Shown here piece by piece: positions 34,483-43,368 of a stretch of 64,000 nucleotides of DNA (position 1 is the first letter of the stretch; each line of letters opens with the position of its first letter). Source of the stretch: Mycolicibacterium elephantis DSM 44368. GTDB lineage: Bacteria; Actinomycetota; Actinomycetes; Mycobacteriales; Mycobacteriaceae. The translations under genes were made by a program, and so were the position numbers. The notes under the pieces were generated by a model. That model was not told where the DNA came from, made no database searches, and saw only the letters and a list, made by a program, of their open reading frames with translations. The stretch lies in assembly GCF_004014805.1 (NCBI RefSeq), contig NZ_ATDN01000078.1, forward strand, positions 1 to 64,000, in the 5' to 3' direction.

Positions 34483-35529
34483 ATGAGCGCCACCCGACCA
34501 CTTCGCGTCATCCAATGGACCACCGGCAACGTCGGCCGCCGGTCACTGCACGCCATCCTCGGGCGCGACGACATGGAGCTGGTCGGGGTGTACGCGCACG
34601 GCGCGGACAAGGTCGGCGTCGACGCCGCGGCGCTGGCCGGCCGGTCCGAGCCCACCGGTGTGACGGCCACCGACGACGTCGACGCGCTGCTGGCGCTCGA
34701 ACCCGACGCCTGCTGTTACAACCCGCTGTGGCCGAACATCGACGAGCTGGTGCGGCTGCTGGAAGCCGGCGTCAACGTCTGCTCCAGCGCGGCCTGGATC
34801 ACCGGCGGCAAGCAGACACCCGAAGACCTCGACCGCATCCGAAAGGCTTGTGAGAAGGGTAAATCCACGATCTTCGGCAGCGGGGCGCACCCCGGGATCT
34901 CCAACATGGTCGGCATGGTGCTCTCCGGCGCGTGTGAGCGGGTGGACGAGATTCGCATCACCGAGTCGGTGGACTGCTCGACCTACGAGTCCGCCGGAAC
35001 CCAGACCGCGATGGGGTTTTCGCAGGATCCCGACACACCGGGTCTGGCCGAGAGCGTGCGCCGGGAAAGCGAGGTCTTCGCCGAATCGGCGGCGATGATG
35101 GCCGACGCCATCGGTGCGACGCTCGACCGGATCACGTTCGACGTGACGTTCACCTCCGCCACCGGCGACACCGATCTGGGCTTCATGCAGATCCCCAAGG
35201 GCACGGTCGCGGGAGTGCACGGATATCACCGCGGCTGGGTCGGCGACCGCAACGTCGTCAACGTGGGCTTCAACTGGATCATGGGCAGCCATGTCACCCC
35301 GCCGAAGCCGCTCGAACACGGACACGTCATCCAGGTCTTCGGCGTGCCCAACATGCGTACCGTGCTGCACTGCCTGCCGCCCAGGGACTGGACCGAACCC
35401 TTCATGAGCCTGGGCATGATCTACACGGCGATGCCGGTGACCAACGCGGTGCCCGCCGTGGTCGCCGCGAAGCCGGGCATCGTCACGCTCAAGGATCTGC
35501 CGCCGATCACCGGGCGTGCCGCGGTGTGA
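34483..35529 (+). CDS. Dihydrodipicolinate-reductase-like NAD(P)-binding protein
   Basis: A 348-residue oxidoreductase with the N-terminal motif VIQWTTGNVGRRSLHAI, characteristic of a mycobacterial DapB-like family of amine-dehydrogenase-type enzymes, not true DapB. The middle (GSGAHPGISNMVGMVLSG) and the end are well conserved in feel, but no reaction is established for the family members I know. It follows the SDR by 10 bp and is the last plus-strand gene of the island. Confidence 0.75.
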   Translation: MSATRPLRVIQWTTGNVGRRSLHAILGRDDMELVGVYAHGADKVGVDAAALAGRSEPTGVTATDDVDALLALEPDACCYNPLWPNIDELVRLLEAGVNVCSSAAWITGGKQTPEDLDRIRKACEKGKSTIFGSGAHPGISNMVGMVLSGACERVDEIRITESVDCSTYESAGTQTAMGFSQDPDTPGLAESVRRESEVFAESAAMMADAIGATLDRITFDVTFTSATGDTDLGFMQIPKGTVAGVHGYHRGWVGDRNVVNVGFNWIMGSHVTPPKPLEHGHVIQVFGVPNMRTVLHCLPPRDWTEPFMSLGMIYTAMPVTNAVPAVVAAKPGIVTLKDLPPITGRAAV

Positions 35530-35542
35530 CGTCGCGCCGCCG

Positions 35543-36028
35543 CTATTGCGCTCCGCCGTTGACCAGGCCGGCGTAGCGGCGCAGGTACAGCGGCCAACCG
35601 CTTTCTGCCCCAACACCTTCGGCAACCGCTTGCCAACCGTCGCCGTGCCGTTCGATGTGCCGGTGCTCGAGGTCGACGCGGGTGCGGTCGGCGGATTCGG
35701 CGGTGAACCGGACTTCGACCTCACTGCATCGGGCGCTGTCGGTCTCCAACTGCCAAGTGGGGCCGATGTTCCAGGTGAAGACGACCCGGTTCGGCGGCTC
35801 ATAGGCGACGATGGTCGCCCACTTGCACAGGCTGCCGTCCTCGCCACGGTCGTAGATGTGCCCGCCGACGCGGGGCTCGAAGACGGTCTCGGCGATCGGA
35901 ACACCCAACAGGTTGTGCTCGCGCGGCTTGAAATCGCCGAACTGGTCGGTGAATACGCGAAACGCCCGCTCGAGCGGCGCCGCAACGACGACATGGTGGC
36001 GGATGGTTTCGGTTCGGGCTCGCGTCAT
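35543..36028 (-). CDS. SRPBCC/AHSA1-type START-like protein
   Basis: A 161-residue AHSA1-like domain protein. VVVAAPLERAFRVFTDQFG begins the fold and EPRVGGHIYDRGEDG, VVFTWNIGP and VEVRFTAE follow. These proteins bind hydrophobic ligands in a deep cavity. Its ATG overlaps the arsR stop (ATGA), a frequent ArsR-SRPBCC pairing in actinobacteria where the regulator controls the ligand binder. Confidence 0.87.
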   Translation of the reverse strand: MTRARTETIRHHVVVAAPLERAFRVFTDQFGDFKPREHNLLGVPIAETVFEPRVGGHIYDRGEDGSLCKWATIVAYEPPNRVVFTWNIGPTWQLETDSARCSEVEVRFTAESADRTRVDLEHRHIERHGDGWQAVAEGVGAESGWPLYLRRYAGLVNGGAQ

Positions 36029-36345
36029 GGTTCGTCACCTACCATAGATTCGACGGTCTCCTTGAAGCCGGCCAGCGTCTGCGCCCAGAACCGGTCGAGA
36101 TAGTTCCGCAACGCGATCAACCCGTCCTGATTGACACGGTAGATCCGCCGCGTGCCGGCGACCGATTCGACGACCAGATCGGCGTCTTTGAGCACGCGCA
36201 GATGCTGAGATACCGCAGGGCGGGAAATCGGCAACTGATCGGCCAACACCCCGACTGCGGCCGGCCCCTCGGCCAGCTTCTCCAAGATCGACCGCCGGGT
36301 CTTGTCACCCAGCGCGTCGAGGACAGCCGAGGCAGAAGCGGACAC
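36025..36345 (-). CDS. ArsR family transcriptional regulator
   Basis: A 106-residue winged-helix repressor: LGDKTRRSILEKL, then SRPAVSQHLRVLKDADLV as the recognition helix and GTRRIYRVN as the wing. It has no cysteines for a metal site, so it is probably not a metal sensor. It is translationally coupled to the SRPBCC gene. Paired GTAAGTCT direct repeats lie just upstream. Confidence 0.87.
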   Translation of the reverse strand: MSASASAVLDALGDKTRRSILEKLAEGPAAVGVLADQLPISRPAVSQHLRVLKDADLVVESVAGTRRIYRVNQDGLIALRNYLDRFWAQTLAGFKETVESMVGDEP

Positions 36346-36347
36346 AT

Positions 36348-36401
36348 CCGTAAGTCTGTGCTAACGGTAAGTCTATGTCAACCGTTCGTCATCACTTACG
36401 G
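36348..36401. promoter_or_regulatory. Direct and inverted repeats upstream of arsR
   Basis: GTAAGTCT occurs at 36350-36357 and again at 36367-36374, a 17-bp spacing. CCGTAAG (36348-36354) is mirrored by CTTACGG (36395-36401). They fill the gap between degV and arsR, and the last bases enter the degV 3' end. They may form an ArsR operator. Confidence 0.4.
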
Positions 36402-37232
36402 ATCGAGCTGCACGACGACGCCCACCGCCCCGGCGCCGACGTGGATCGACAGCACCGGTCCCATGTCGGACACGGTGAGCGACGCGATCTGCGGCAGCCG
36501 CGTGGTGAGCTCCGCGCCGACCGCGTCGGCGCCGTCATGGTTGTCGACATGCTGCACCGCGACCGCGGCCCGCTGATCGCCGACCAGTTCCACGACCCGG
36601 TCCACCATCGTCGCGTGAGCCCTGCTGACCGTGCGGATGCGCTGATCCAGCACCAGGCGTCCGTCCTCGTCCAGGCACAGCAGCGGTTTGACCGACAGCG
36701 CAGTGCCCAGCCACGACGCCGCGGCCCGGATACGCCCGCTGCGCCGCAGGTTGTCCAGGCGATGCACGACGACGAACACCCGGCCGCGGTCCACGGCCGA
36801 GCGGGCGGCGGCTTCCACCGCGTCCAGATCCGCCCCCGATGCCGCGGCGCGTGCGGCGCTCAGCGCGACGAAGCCCACGCCCATCGCGACGGATCGCGAG
36901 TTGATCACCCGCACAGCTGGACCGAACTCGCGGGCGGCCTGCACCGCAGAGCTGTATGTGCTCGACAGCGCCGCCGAAAGATGTACGGCCACAACGCCGT
37001 CGCCGCCGCTGTCCTGCAGCGCGTGCCGATACGTCTCGGTCAGCTCGGCAGGCGTCGCACCGGCGGTACTGGCGCGCGGCAACTCATGGATGTCGTAGGG
37101 CACGTCGTCGACGCCGTCGCGCAGGTCGACCGCGTCGACGAGCACGTGCAACGGAACCTGCCGGATCTGCCAGTGCTTGAGCTCGTCGGGGTGCAGCCGC
37201 GACGACGAGTCCGTCACCACGACTACGGGCAT
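36396..37232 (-). CDS. DegV family fatty-acid-binding protein
   Basis: A 278-residue DegV protein starting VVVVTDSSSRLHPDEL, with the STAGATPAE and GDGVVAVHLSAALSSTY segments that contact the bound fatty acid in the family. Firmicute homologues (FakB) present fatty acids to a kinase; the mycobacterial role is not established. It is the last gene of the nadD-rsfS-gpgP-octT-degV series, in the same order as remembered for M. tuberculosis Rv2417c. It overlaps octT by 10 bp. Confidence 0.88.
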   Translation of the reverse strand: MPVVVVTDSSSRLHPDELKHWQIRQVPLHVLVDAVDLRDGVDDVPYDIHELPRASTAGATPAELTETYRHALQDSGGDGVVAVHLSAALSSTYSSAVQAAREFGPAVRVINSRSVAMGVGFVALSAARAAASGADLDAVEAAARSAVDRGRVFVVVHRLDNLRRSGRIRAAASWLGTALSVKPLLCLDEDGRLVLDQRIRTVSRAHATMVDRVVELVGDQRAAVAVQHVDNHDGADAVGAELTTRLPQIASLTVSDMGPVLSIHVGAGAVGVVVQLDP

Positions 37233-37945
37233 GAGACCCCCGCCTCCACCAGTGCCTTGATCATCAGTTCGGCAACGGCCTGATGTCCTTCGAAGTTCCA
37301 GTGGATGCCGTCGGGGTTGCCCTGGCCGGTCATGACGTATTCGCCGACAGCCGCCTTGAGGTCGACCAGCGGAACATCGTGCTGCTCGGCCCATTCGGTG
37401 ATCGCACGGGCGGTGGCTGCGCGGCCGTGATGCGCACGTCCGTAGGTCTCGGCGATGTGCACCGACGGCAGACACGCCACCACCGGTATTCCGGGCCGGT
37501 TGAAATCGATGGCGCCGCGGGTCATTTCCAGGTACTCCGCGGACAGGTGCGCCGGCAGCGCGGAGCGGGAGACCGGCGAGAGCCGGGGCTGCAGCCACCC
37601 GTAGCCGTCGCGCACCCAGCGCCGAAGCCACGACGGACGCACATAGCGGATCAACTCCCGCAGCGCGGTCGGCAGCGGCGACGGCAGCGAATCCATCCCG
37701 CCCGTCGCGAAGATCACCGCCCCCGCCCGCGGCAGGGCCGCCCACGCCCGCGGATCCTGGGTGGCCGCCCACCAGACGTCGCGGCAGGTCCAGCCGATCC
37801 GCCCGATCAGCTCGACGTCCCAATCCAGGTGCCGGGCAACGATATTGGGCCAGATTCTGGGGTCGTCGGACGGCAGCCCTCCGGACGGCCCGTAGTAGGA
37901 CAGCGAGTCGCAGAAGATGAGCAGGGTCGGGCGCTCAGAGGACAT
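37223..37945 (-). CDS. octT: SGNH-type diglucosylglycerate octanoyltransferase
   Basis: A 240-residue SGNH-hydrolase-fold protein. The nucleophile block is LIFCDSLSYYG and the terminal catalytic pair is in NPDGIHWNFEGH. Position between gpgP and degV matches M. tuberculosis Rv2418c (OctT), which acylates diglucosylglycerate in methylglucose lipopolysaccharide synthesis. The function is assigned from synteny plus fold. The ATG at 37945 overlaps the end of gpgP by 11 bp. Confidence 0.82.
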   Translation of the reverse strand: MSSERPTLLIFCDSLSYYGPSGGLPSDDPRIWPNIVARHLDWDVELIGRIGWTCRDVWWAATQDPRAWAALPRAGAVIFATGGMDSLPSPLPTALRELIRYVRPSWLRRWVRDGYGWLQPRLSPVSRSALPAHLSAEYLEMTRGAIDFNRPGIPVVACLPSVHIAETYGRAHHGRAATARAITEWAEQHDVPLVDLKAAVGEYVMTGQGNPDGIHWNFEGHQAVAELMIKALVEAGVSCP

Positions 37946-38603
37946 CGTTGGCAACCTGCGCCGAGGCGTTCCACACGTCGAGTCGCCAGCGGATCTCCTC
38001 GGCAGGCGCGTGCGCCTCGCTGTGCCCGGACAGCTGCACCCAGCTGGCGTTGCCCATTCCACCCAGGATCGGCCAGTTGTCGACCGGCAGCCGCAGCAGT
38101 GCCGCCGTCAACGCCGCGATCAGCCCGCCGTGCGCGACCAGCACCACCGGCCGCTCCGGCGAGTCCAGCCCCCACTCGGTCTGCTCGGCGACCAGGCCCT
38201 CGACCACCGGCATACCGCGGGCGGCGACGTCGACGCGGCTCTCTCCGCCGTGCGGCGCCCATCGGGCATCCTCCCGCCATGCCAGCCGGGCCCCGGGGGC
38301 GGCGGCGTCGACCTCAAGGTGCGTCATGCCCTGCCAGTCACCGAGGTGCGTCTCGCGCAGCCGGGTGTCGACCAGCACGGGCAGCCCGGCCCGGTCTCCC
38401 AGCGACACCGCGGTGTCCAACGCGCGGCGCAGGTCGGAGGACACGATGACCAGTGGCTGGCGCTTGGCCAGCACCTCGGCCGCCGCGACCGCCTGCTCGC
38501 GGCCCAACTCCGACAGGTCGGTGTTGAGCTGGCCCTGCATCCGGCTGCCCGCGTTGTACTCGGTCTGGCCGTGCCGCAACATGACCAGGCGACGAACCCT
38601 CAC
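37935..38603 (-). CDS. gpgP: Glucosyl-3-phosphoglycerate phosphatase
   Basis: A 222-residue histidine phosphatase with the phosphohistidine motif LRHGQTEYN (His11) and the second His in LVAHGGLIAAL. It dephosphorylates glucosyl-3-phosphoglycerate to glucosylglycerate, an early step in methylglucose lipopolysaccharide synthesis. The GTG at 38603 overlaps the rsfS stop. Its place between rsfS and octT matches Rv2419c. Confidence 0.87.
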   Translation of the reverse strand: MRVRRLVMLRHGQTEYNAGSRMQGQLNTDLSELGREQAVAAAEVLAKRQPLVIVSSDLRRALDTAVSLGDRAGLPVLVDTRLRETHLGDWQGMTHLEVDAAAPGARLAWREDARWAPHGGESRVDVAARGMPVVEGLVAEQTEWGLDSPERPVVLVAHGGLIAALTAALLRLPVDNWPILGGMGNASWVQLSGHSEAHAPAEEIRWRLDVWNASAQVANDVL

Positions 38604-38968
38604 GTCTGACCGTCCAGCTCGACCGGCACCACCGGGCAGTCGCGCCAAAGCCGGTCCAGCGCATAGAAGTTGCGTTCGTCTTGGTGCTGGACGTGTACCA
38701 CGACGTCGACGTAGTCGAGCAGCGTCCAGCGTCCCTCGCGGGCGCCTTCGCGGCGCGCGGGCTTGTATCCGGCCAGCCGCATCTTCTCCTCGACCTCGTC
38801 GACGATCGCGTTGACCTGACGCTCGTTGGACGCCGAGGCGATGACGAAACAGTCGGTGATCACCAGCTGCCCCGACACATCGATCACGACGACGTCGTCG
38901 GCCAGTTTGGACGCGGCGGCCCGTGCGGCCACCGTGGCCATCTTGACCGCTTCCTCGGAGGCGCTCAT
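38600..38968 (-). CDS. rsfS: Ribosome silencing factor RsfS
   Basis: A 122-residue RsfS/Iojap protein. Hallmarks are ITDCFVIASASNERQV, a DVVVHVQHQDERNFYALDR segment and a final short tail. It binds ribosomal protein L14 and blocks subunit joining when nutrients are limiting. The ATG overlaps the nadD stop (4 bp), and nadD-rsfS coupling is widespread in bacteria. Confidence 0.94.
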   Translation of the reverse strand: MSASEEAVKMATVAARAAASKLADDVVVIDVSGQLVITDCFVIASASNERQVNAIVDEVEEKMRLAGYKPARREGAREGRWTLLDYVDVVVHVQHQDERNFYALDRLWRDCPVVPVELDGQT

Positions 38969-39603
38969 TGTTGCTTCCCCTGGGTTGTCAACGGTTGGGC
39001 GGCGTAGAGCTTTCGCTTGGCCACGTACTGGACCACGCCGTCAGGCACCAGATACCAGATGGGCCGGTTCTGCGCGGCGCGCAGGCGGCAGTCGGTCGAG
39101 GAGATCGCCAGCGCGGGCACCTCGACGAGGGTCAACGCGTCCTTGGGCAGTTGTCTGCCCGCGGCCGTGACGTGCTTGCCGTCCAGCACGTAGCCGGGCC
39201 TGCTGACGCCGACGAACTTCGCGATGGCGAACATCTCCTCCCAGTTCTGCCACGTCAGGATCGACGCCAGCGCGTCGGCGCCCGTGATGAAGAACAGCTC
39301 GCTGTCCGGGTTGAGGGCGTGCAGGTCGTTCAGCGTGTCCTTGGTGTAGGTCGGACCGCCGCGGTCGATGTCGACGCGGCTGACCGTGAACCGGGGGTTG
39401 GACGCGGTGGCGATCACCGTCATCAGGTAGCGGTCCTCGGCCGCGGTGACGTGGCGATCCTTCTGCCACGGCTGCCCGGTCGGCACGAACACCACCTCGT
39501 CGAGCCCGAACAGGTCGGCGACCTCGCTGGCGGCGACCAGGTGTCCGTTGTGGATGGGGTCGAACGTCCCACCCATCACCCCGAGCCTGCGTCCAGAAGC
39601 CAC
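38965..39603 (-). CDS. nadD: Nicotinate-nucleotide adenylyltransferase
   Basis: A 212-residue NadD. The nucleotidyltransferase signature GGTFDPIHNGH is at 11-21 and the C-terminal ISSTDCR motif is near 170, with Asp where many NadD proteins have a different residue. It makes NaAD from NaMN and ATP. It opens the rsfS-gpgP-octT-degV series. A 90-bp gap with no recognised signal separates it from the VWA gene. Confidence 0.95.
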   Translation of the reverse strand: MASGRRLGVMGGTFDPIHNGHLVAASEVADLFGLDEVVFVPTGQPWQKDRHVTAAEDRYLMTVIATASNPRFTVSRVDIDRGGPTYTKDTLNDLHALNPDSELFFITGADALASILTWQNWEEMFAIAKFVGVSRPGYVLDGKHVTAAGRQLPKDALTLVEVPALAISSTDCRLRAAQNRPIWYLVPDGVVQYVAKRKLYAAQPLTTQGKQQ

Positions 39604-39693
39604 AAAGAGCCAGCTTACTTCTCGCGCCGAGTGTGGGCCCGTGTCACGGTTCGGGCCGCCGAGGCGTGCGGGTAACCCACGTTCGCGCCGTAC

Positions 39694-41142
39694 TCAGACG
39701 GGGAGCAGCGCATCGATCACCGACGCCAGCTGCTTGGCCGAACGGCATTCGTGCATGGTGATGACTTCCTCGTAGCGCGGCACCGCCGAGTCACCGCTGC
39801 CCCACAGATGCTTGGGCTCCGGGTTGAGCCAGTGCGCGTGCCGGCTGGAGTTGACCATGTGGGCCAGCAGCTCGGTTTCCGGGTTGCGGTAGTTGTTGCG
39901 GCCGTCGCCGAGCACCAACAGCGAACTGCGCGGCGACAGCACGTTGGGCCACCGCTCCAGAAACGACACGAACGCGTGCCCGTAGTCGGAGTGGCCGTCG
40001 CGGGTGTACACCCCGGCCTCGCGGGTGATGCGCTGCACGGCGACCGCCAGGTCGGCGTCCGGGCCGAACAACTCCGTCACCTCGTCGGTGGTGTCTATAA
40101 AGGCAAAGACGCGAACGCGGCTGAACTGCTGGCGCAGCGCGTGCACCAGCAGCAGCGTGAAGTGGCTGAACCCGGCCACCGAACCCGACACGTCACACAG
40201 CACCACCAGCTCGGGCCGGGCCGGATGCGGTTTCTTGAGCACCACGTCGATCGGCACGCCGCCGGTGGACATGGACTTGCGCAGGGTCTTGCGCAGGTCG
40301 ATCTCGCCCGCGCGCGAACGGCGCCGACGCGCGGCCAGCCGGGTGGCCAACGTGCGGGCCAGCGGCTGCACCACCCGGCGCATCTGGCGCAGCTGCTCAC
40401 CGGAAGCGCGGAGGAACTCGACGTTCTCGGCCAGCTGCGGCACGCCGTACATCTGCACGTGGTCGCGGCCGAGCTGCTCGGCGGTACGACGCTTGGTCTC
40501 GGCCTCCACCATCTTGCGCAGCTGCGTGATGCGTTGGGCGGCCATCGCTTTGGCGATCTGCTCCTGCGTCGGCGTCGGCTCGTCCCCGTAGGGCGCCAAG
40601 AGCCCGGCGAGCAGCCGGCCCTCGAGGTCGTCGAGGTTCATCGCCTTGAGCGCCTGATACGACGAGTACGACGGGCCGCGGCTGGAGTTGTAGCGGCCGT
40701 AGGCCTCCACGATGCGGGCGATCATCGCCGCCATCCGCTCGTCGAGGTTGGCCAGCTCCTCGTTGTCGGCCAGCAGGTCCAGCAGCGCCGCGCGCATCGC
40801 CTCGACGTCCTCGGGCGGCAACCCTTCGATGTCCTCGAGCGGCTCGCCGTCGTCGTCGAGCAGCACGGTCTTGGCGCCCAGCGCCGCGGGGAACCACAGA
40901 TCGAACATCGCGTCGTAGGTGTCGCGGTGCTCGGGGCGCCGCAGCACCGCGCACGCGATCCCTTCGCGCAGCACCTCCCGGTCGCCGAGGCCGAGCACCG
41001 AGATCACCCGCCCGGCGTCCACGGTTTCCGACGGCCCCACCGAAATCCCTTGTTTGCGCAGCGCTTCGACGAATCCGACCAGGTGACCGGGAATACCGTG
41101 CGGCGCCAGCGGCTGCGGCGGACGGGTGCGGCGAACGGCCAT
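39694..41142 (-). CDS. VWA domain-containing protein (CoxE-like), MoxR partner
   Basis: A 482-residue protein with a C-terminal von Willebrand A domain whose metal site begins VLCDVSGSVAGFSH (D-x-S-x-S). The N-terminal half is helical and charged. MoxR AAA+ ATPases and VWA proteins form chaperone-like pairs that mature metal-containing or multi-subunit enzymes. It lies 10 bp after the MoxR gene, as in Rv2426c-Rv2425c. The client is unknown. Confidence 0.86.
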   Translation of the reverse strand: MAVRRTRPPQPLAPHGIPGHLVGFVEALRKQGISVGPSETVDAGRVISVLGLGDREVLREGIACAVLRRPEHRDTYDAMFDLWFPAALGAKTVLLDDDGEPLEDIEGLPPEDVEAMRAALLDLLADNEELANLDERMAAMIARIVEAYGRYNSSRGPSYSSYQALKAMNLDDLEGRLLAGLLAPYGDEPTPTQEQIAKAMAAQRITQLRKMVEAETKRRTAEQLGRDHVQMYGVPQLAENVEFLRASGEQLRQMRRVVQPLARTLATRLAARRRRSRAGEIDLRKTLRKSMSTGGVPIDVVLKKPHPARPELVVLCDVSGSVAGFSHFTLLLVHALRQQFSRVRVFAFIDTTDEVTELFGPDADLAVAVQRITREAGVYTRDGHSDYGHAFVSFLERWPNVLSPRSSLLVLGDGRNNYRNPETELLAHMVNSSRHAHWLNPEPKHLWGSGDSAVPRYEEVITMHECRSAKQLASVIDALLPV

Positions 41143-41152
41143 CGATGGGCTC

Positions 41153-42028
41153 CTAGTTCAGGCGGAGTTCGCCGGATGCCTTGATCTGGTCGGACTGGTG
41201 TTTGAGCACCACGCCCAGCGTGGCCGCGATCGTGGCGTCGTCGATGGTGTCCATCCCCAGAGCCAGCACCGTGCGGCCCCAGTCGATGGTCTCGGCCACC
41301 GACGGCAGCTTCTTGAGCTGCATTCCGCGCAGCACCCCGATGATGCGGACCAGTTCGGCGGCCAGATGTTCGGGCAGCTCGGGCACCCGCGACAGCAGGA
41401 TGCGCCGTTCCAGCTCGGCGTCGGGGAAGTCGATGTGCAGAAACAGGCAACGCCGCTTGAGCGCCTCGGAGAGCTCCCTGGTGGCGTTGGACGTCAGCAC
41501 GACGAACGGGGCGCGTTCGGCGGTGATCGTGCCCAGCTCGGGCACCGTCACCGCGAAGTCCGAAAGCACCTCCAGCAGCAGGCCCTCGATCTCGATGTCG
41601 GCCTTGTCGGTCTCGTCGATCAGCAGCACGGTCGGCTCGGTGCGCCGGATCGCGGTCAGCAGCGGACGCGAGAGCAAGAACTCCTCGCTGAACACGTCGT
41701 CGCGGGTGGCATCCCAGTCGCCGTGCCCGGCCTGGATGCGCAGGATCTGCTTTGCGTGGTTCCACTCGTAGAGGGCGCGGGCCTCGTCGACCCCCTCGTA
41801 GCACTGCAACCGCACCAGGCCCGAACCGGTGGCCTGCGCGACGGCACGGGCCAGCTCGGTCTTGCCGACCCCGGCGGGGCCTTCGACCAGCAGCGGCTTG
41901 CCCAGCTGGTCGGCGAGGAAAACCGCGGTGGCCGTTGCGGTGTCGGGCAGATAACCGGTCTCGGCCAGCCGCCGCGCGACATCGTCGATGTCGGCGAACA
42001 GCGGCGCCGGGCGTGCGGGGACAGTCAA
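41153..42028 (-). CDS. MoxR-type AAA+ ATPase
   Basis: A 291-residue AAA+ ATPase with the Walker A motif EGPAGVGKTELA, Walker B VLLIDETDKA and the sensor TSNATRELSEALKRRC. I choose the TTG at 42028 because AGGAG sits 8 nt upstream. A further upstream ATG at 42079 would lie inside proA. It works with the VWA protein encoded 10 bp downstream. Confidence 0.9.
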   Translation of the reverse strand: MTVPARPAPLFADIDDVARRLAETGYLPDTATATAVFLADQLGKPLLVEGPAGVGKTELARAVAQATGSGLVRLQCYEGVDEARALYEWNHAKQILRIQAGHGDWDATRDDVFSEEFLLSRPLLTAIRRTEPTVLLIDETDKADIEIEGLLLEVLSDFAVTVPELGTITAERAPFVVLTSNATRELSEALKRRCLFLHIDFPDAELERRILLSRVPELPEHLAAELVRIIGVLRGMQLKKLPSVAETIDWGRTVLALGMDTIDDATIAATLGVVLKHQSDQIKASGELRLN

Positions 42029-42044
42029 TGTAGTAACTCCTGAT

Positions 42045-43292
42045 TCAGGCCGGGCGGGTGTGGCCGTCTCCCCACACAATCCACTTGGTTGACGTCAGTT
42101 CGGGCAACCCCATCGGGCCGCGGGCGTGCAGCTTCTGGGTCGAGATGCCGATTTCGGCGCCGAAGCCGAACTGCTCGCCGTCGGTGAACGCCGTCGACGC
42201 GTTCACCATCACCGCCGCGGCGTCGACCCGATCGGTGAAGCGTTGGGCCGCAGCAAGATCGGTCGCCACGATGGCCTCGGTGTGTCCGGTGCCGAACTCG
42301 TTGATGTGGGCGATCGCGCCGTCGACGCCGTCGACCACCGCCAGCGCGATGTCCATCGACAGGAATTCGGCGCGCAGTTCGTCTTCGGAGGGGTTCTCGT
42401 GCACGACCACGCCGGCGTCGCGAAGGGCCTTGGTGAGCCGGGGCAGCGCCTGCTCGGCGATCGCGGCGTCGATCAGCACCGACTCGGCGGCATTGCACAC
42501 GCTGGGCCGCCGCGTCTTGGCGTTCAACAGGATTCGCTCGGCGACGTCGAGATCGGCCGACTTGTCAACGTAGACATGACAATTGCCGACCCCGGTCTCG
42601 ATGGTCGGCACCGTCGCGTCGCGCACGACCGCGTCGATGAGGCCGGCGCCGCCGCGCGGGATGACGACGTCGACCAGGCCGCGCGCCTGGATGAGGTGGG
42701 TGACGCTGGCCCGGTCCTCACTGGGCAGCAGCTGCACGGCGTCGGCATCGAGCAGTTCGGTGGCCAACGCCGCGCGCAACGCGTCCACCAGGGCGGCGTT
42801 GGAGCGCGCCGCTGACGAACTGCCGCGCAGCAGCACCGCGTTGCCCGACTTCAGCGTCAGCCCGAACGCGTCGACGGTGACGTTGGGCCTGCCCTCGTAG
42901 ACGATGCCGACCACGCCCAGCGGTACCCGCACCTGGCGCAACCGCAGCCCGTTGGGCAGGGTGCGTCCGCGAAGCACCTCGCCGAGCGGGTCGGGCAGCC
43001 CGGCGACCTGGCGCAATCCGTCGGCGATCCCTTCCACGCGGCTCGGGTTCAGCGCGAGCCTGTCGAGCATGGCTTCCGGTGTGCCTGCGGCGCGGGCGGC
43101 CTCCAGGTCCTGTTCGTTGGCCGCGAGGACATCGCCCGTGTGCATCAGCAGGTGGTCGGCGGCCGTGTTGAGCGCACGGTTCTTGGTCTCGGTGCTCAGG
43201 GTGGCCAGGGCGCGGGCCGCGACGCGGGCACGGCGGGCGGCGTCGTGGACCTGTTCGCGCAAACCGGGAAGTGAGGGGGCCTGCACACTCAT
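42045..43292 (-). CDS. proA: Gamma-glutamyl phosphate reductase
   Basis: A 415-residue ProA, exactly the usual length. The sequence has GIVYEGRPNVTVDAFGL, the catalytic Cys in RRPSVCNAAES, and the C-terminal GPMGLPELTSTKWIVWG. It reduces gamma-glutamyl phosphate to glutamate semialdehyde in proline synthesis. ProB, which supplies its substrate, is encoded at the right edge of the window. It diverges from rbsK. Confidence 0.97.
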   Translation of the reverse strand: MSVQAPSLPGLREQVHDAARRARVAARALATLSTETKNRALNTAADHLLMHTGDVLAANEQDLEAARAAGTPEAMLDRLALNPSRVEGIADGLRQVAGLPDPLGEVLRGRTLPNGLRLRQVRVPLGVVGIVYEGRPNVTVDAFGLTLKSGNAVLLRGSSSAARSNAALVDALRAALATELLDADAVQLLPSEDRASVTHLIQARGLVDVVIPRGGAGLIDAVVRDATVPTIETGVGNCHVYVDKSADLDVAERILLNAKTRRPSVCNAAESVLIDAAIAEQALPRLTKALRDAGVVVHENPSEDELRAEFLSMDIALAVVDGVDGAIAHINEFGTGHTEAIVATDLAAAQRFTDRVDAAAVMVNASTAFTDGEQFGFGAEIGISTQKLHARGPMGLPELTSTKWIVWGDGHTRPA

Positions 43293-43368
43293 TACCCCAG
43301 CGTATCGAACGGGCGTCCGGGCCGTTCGACACGTGTCGGGTAGGTGGGCTGGTCTAGCGTTGTCAGTC

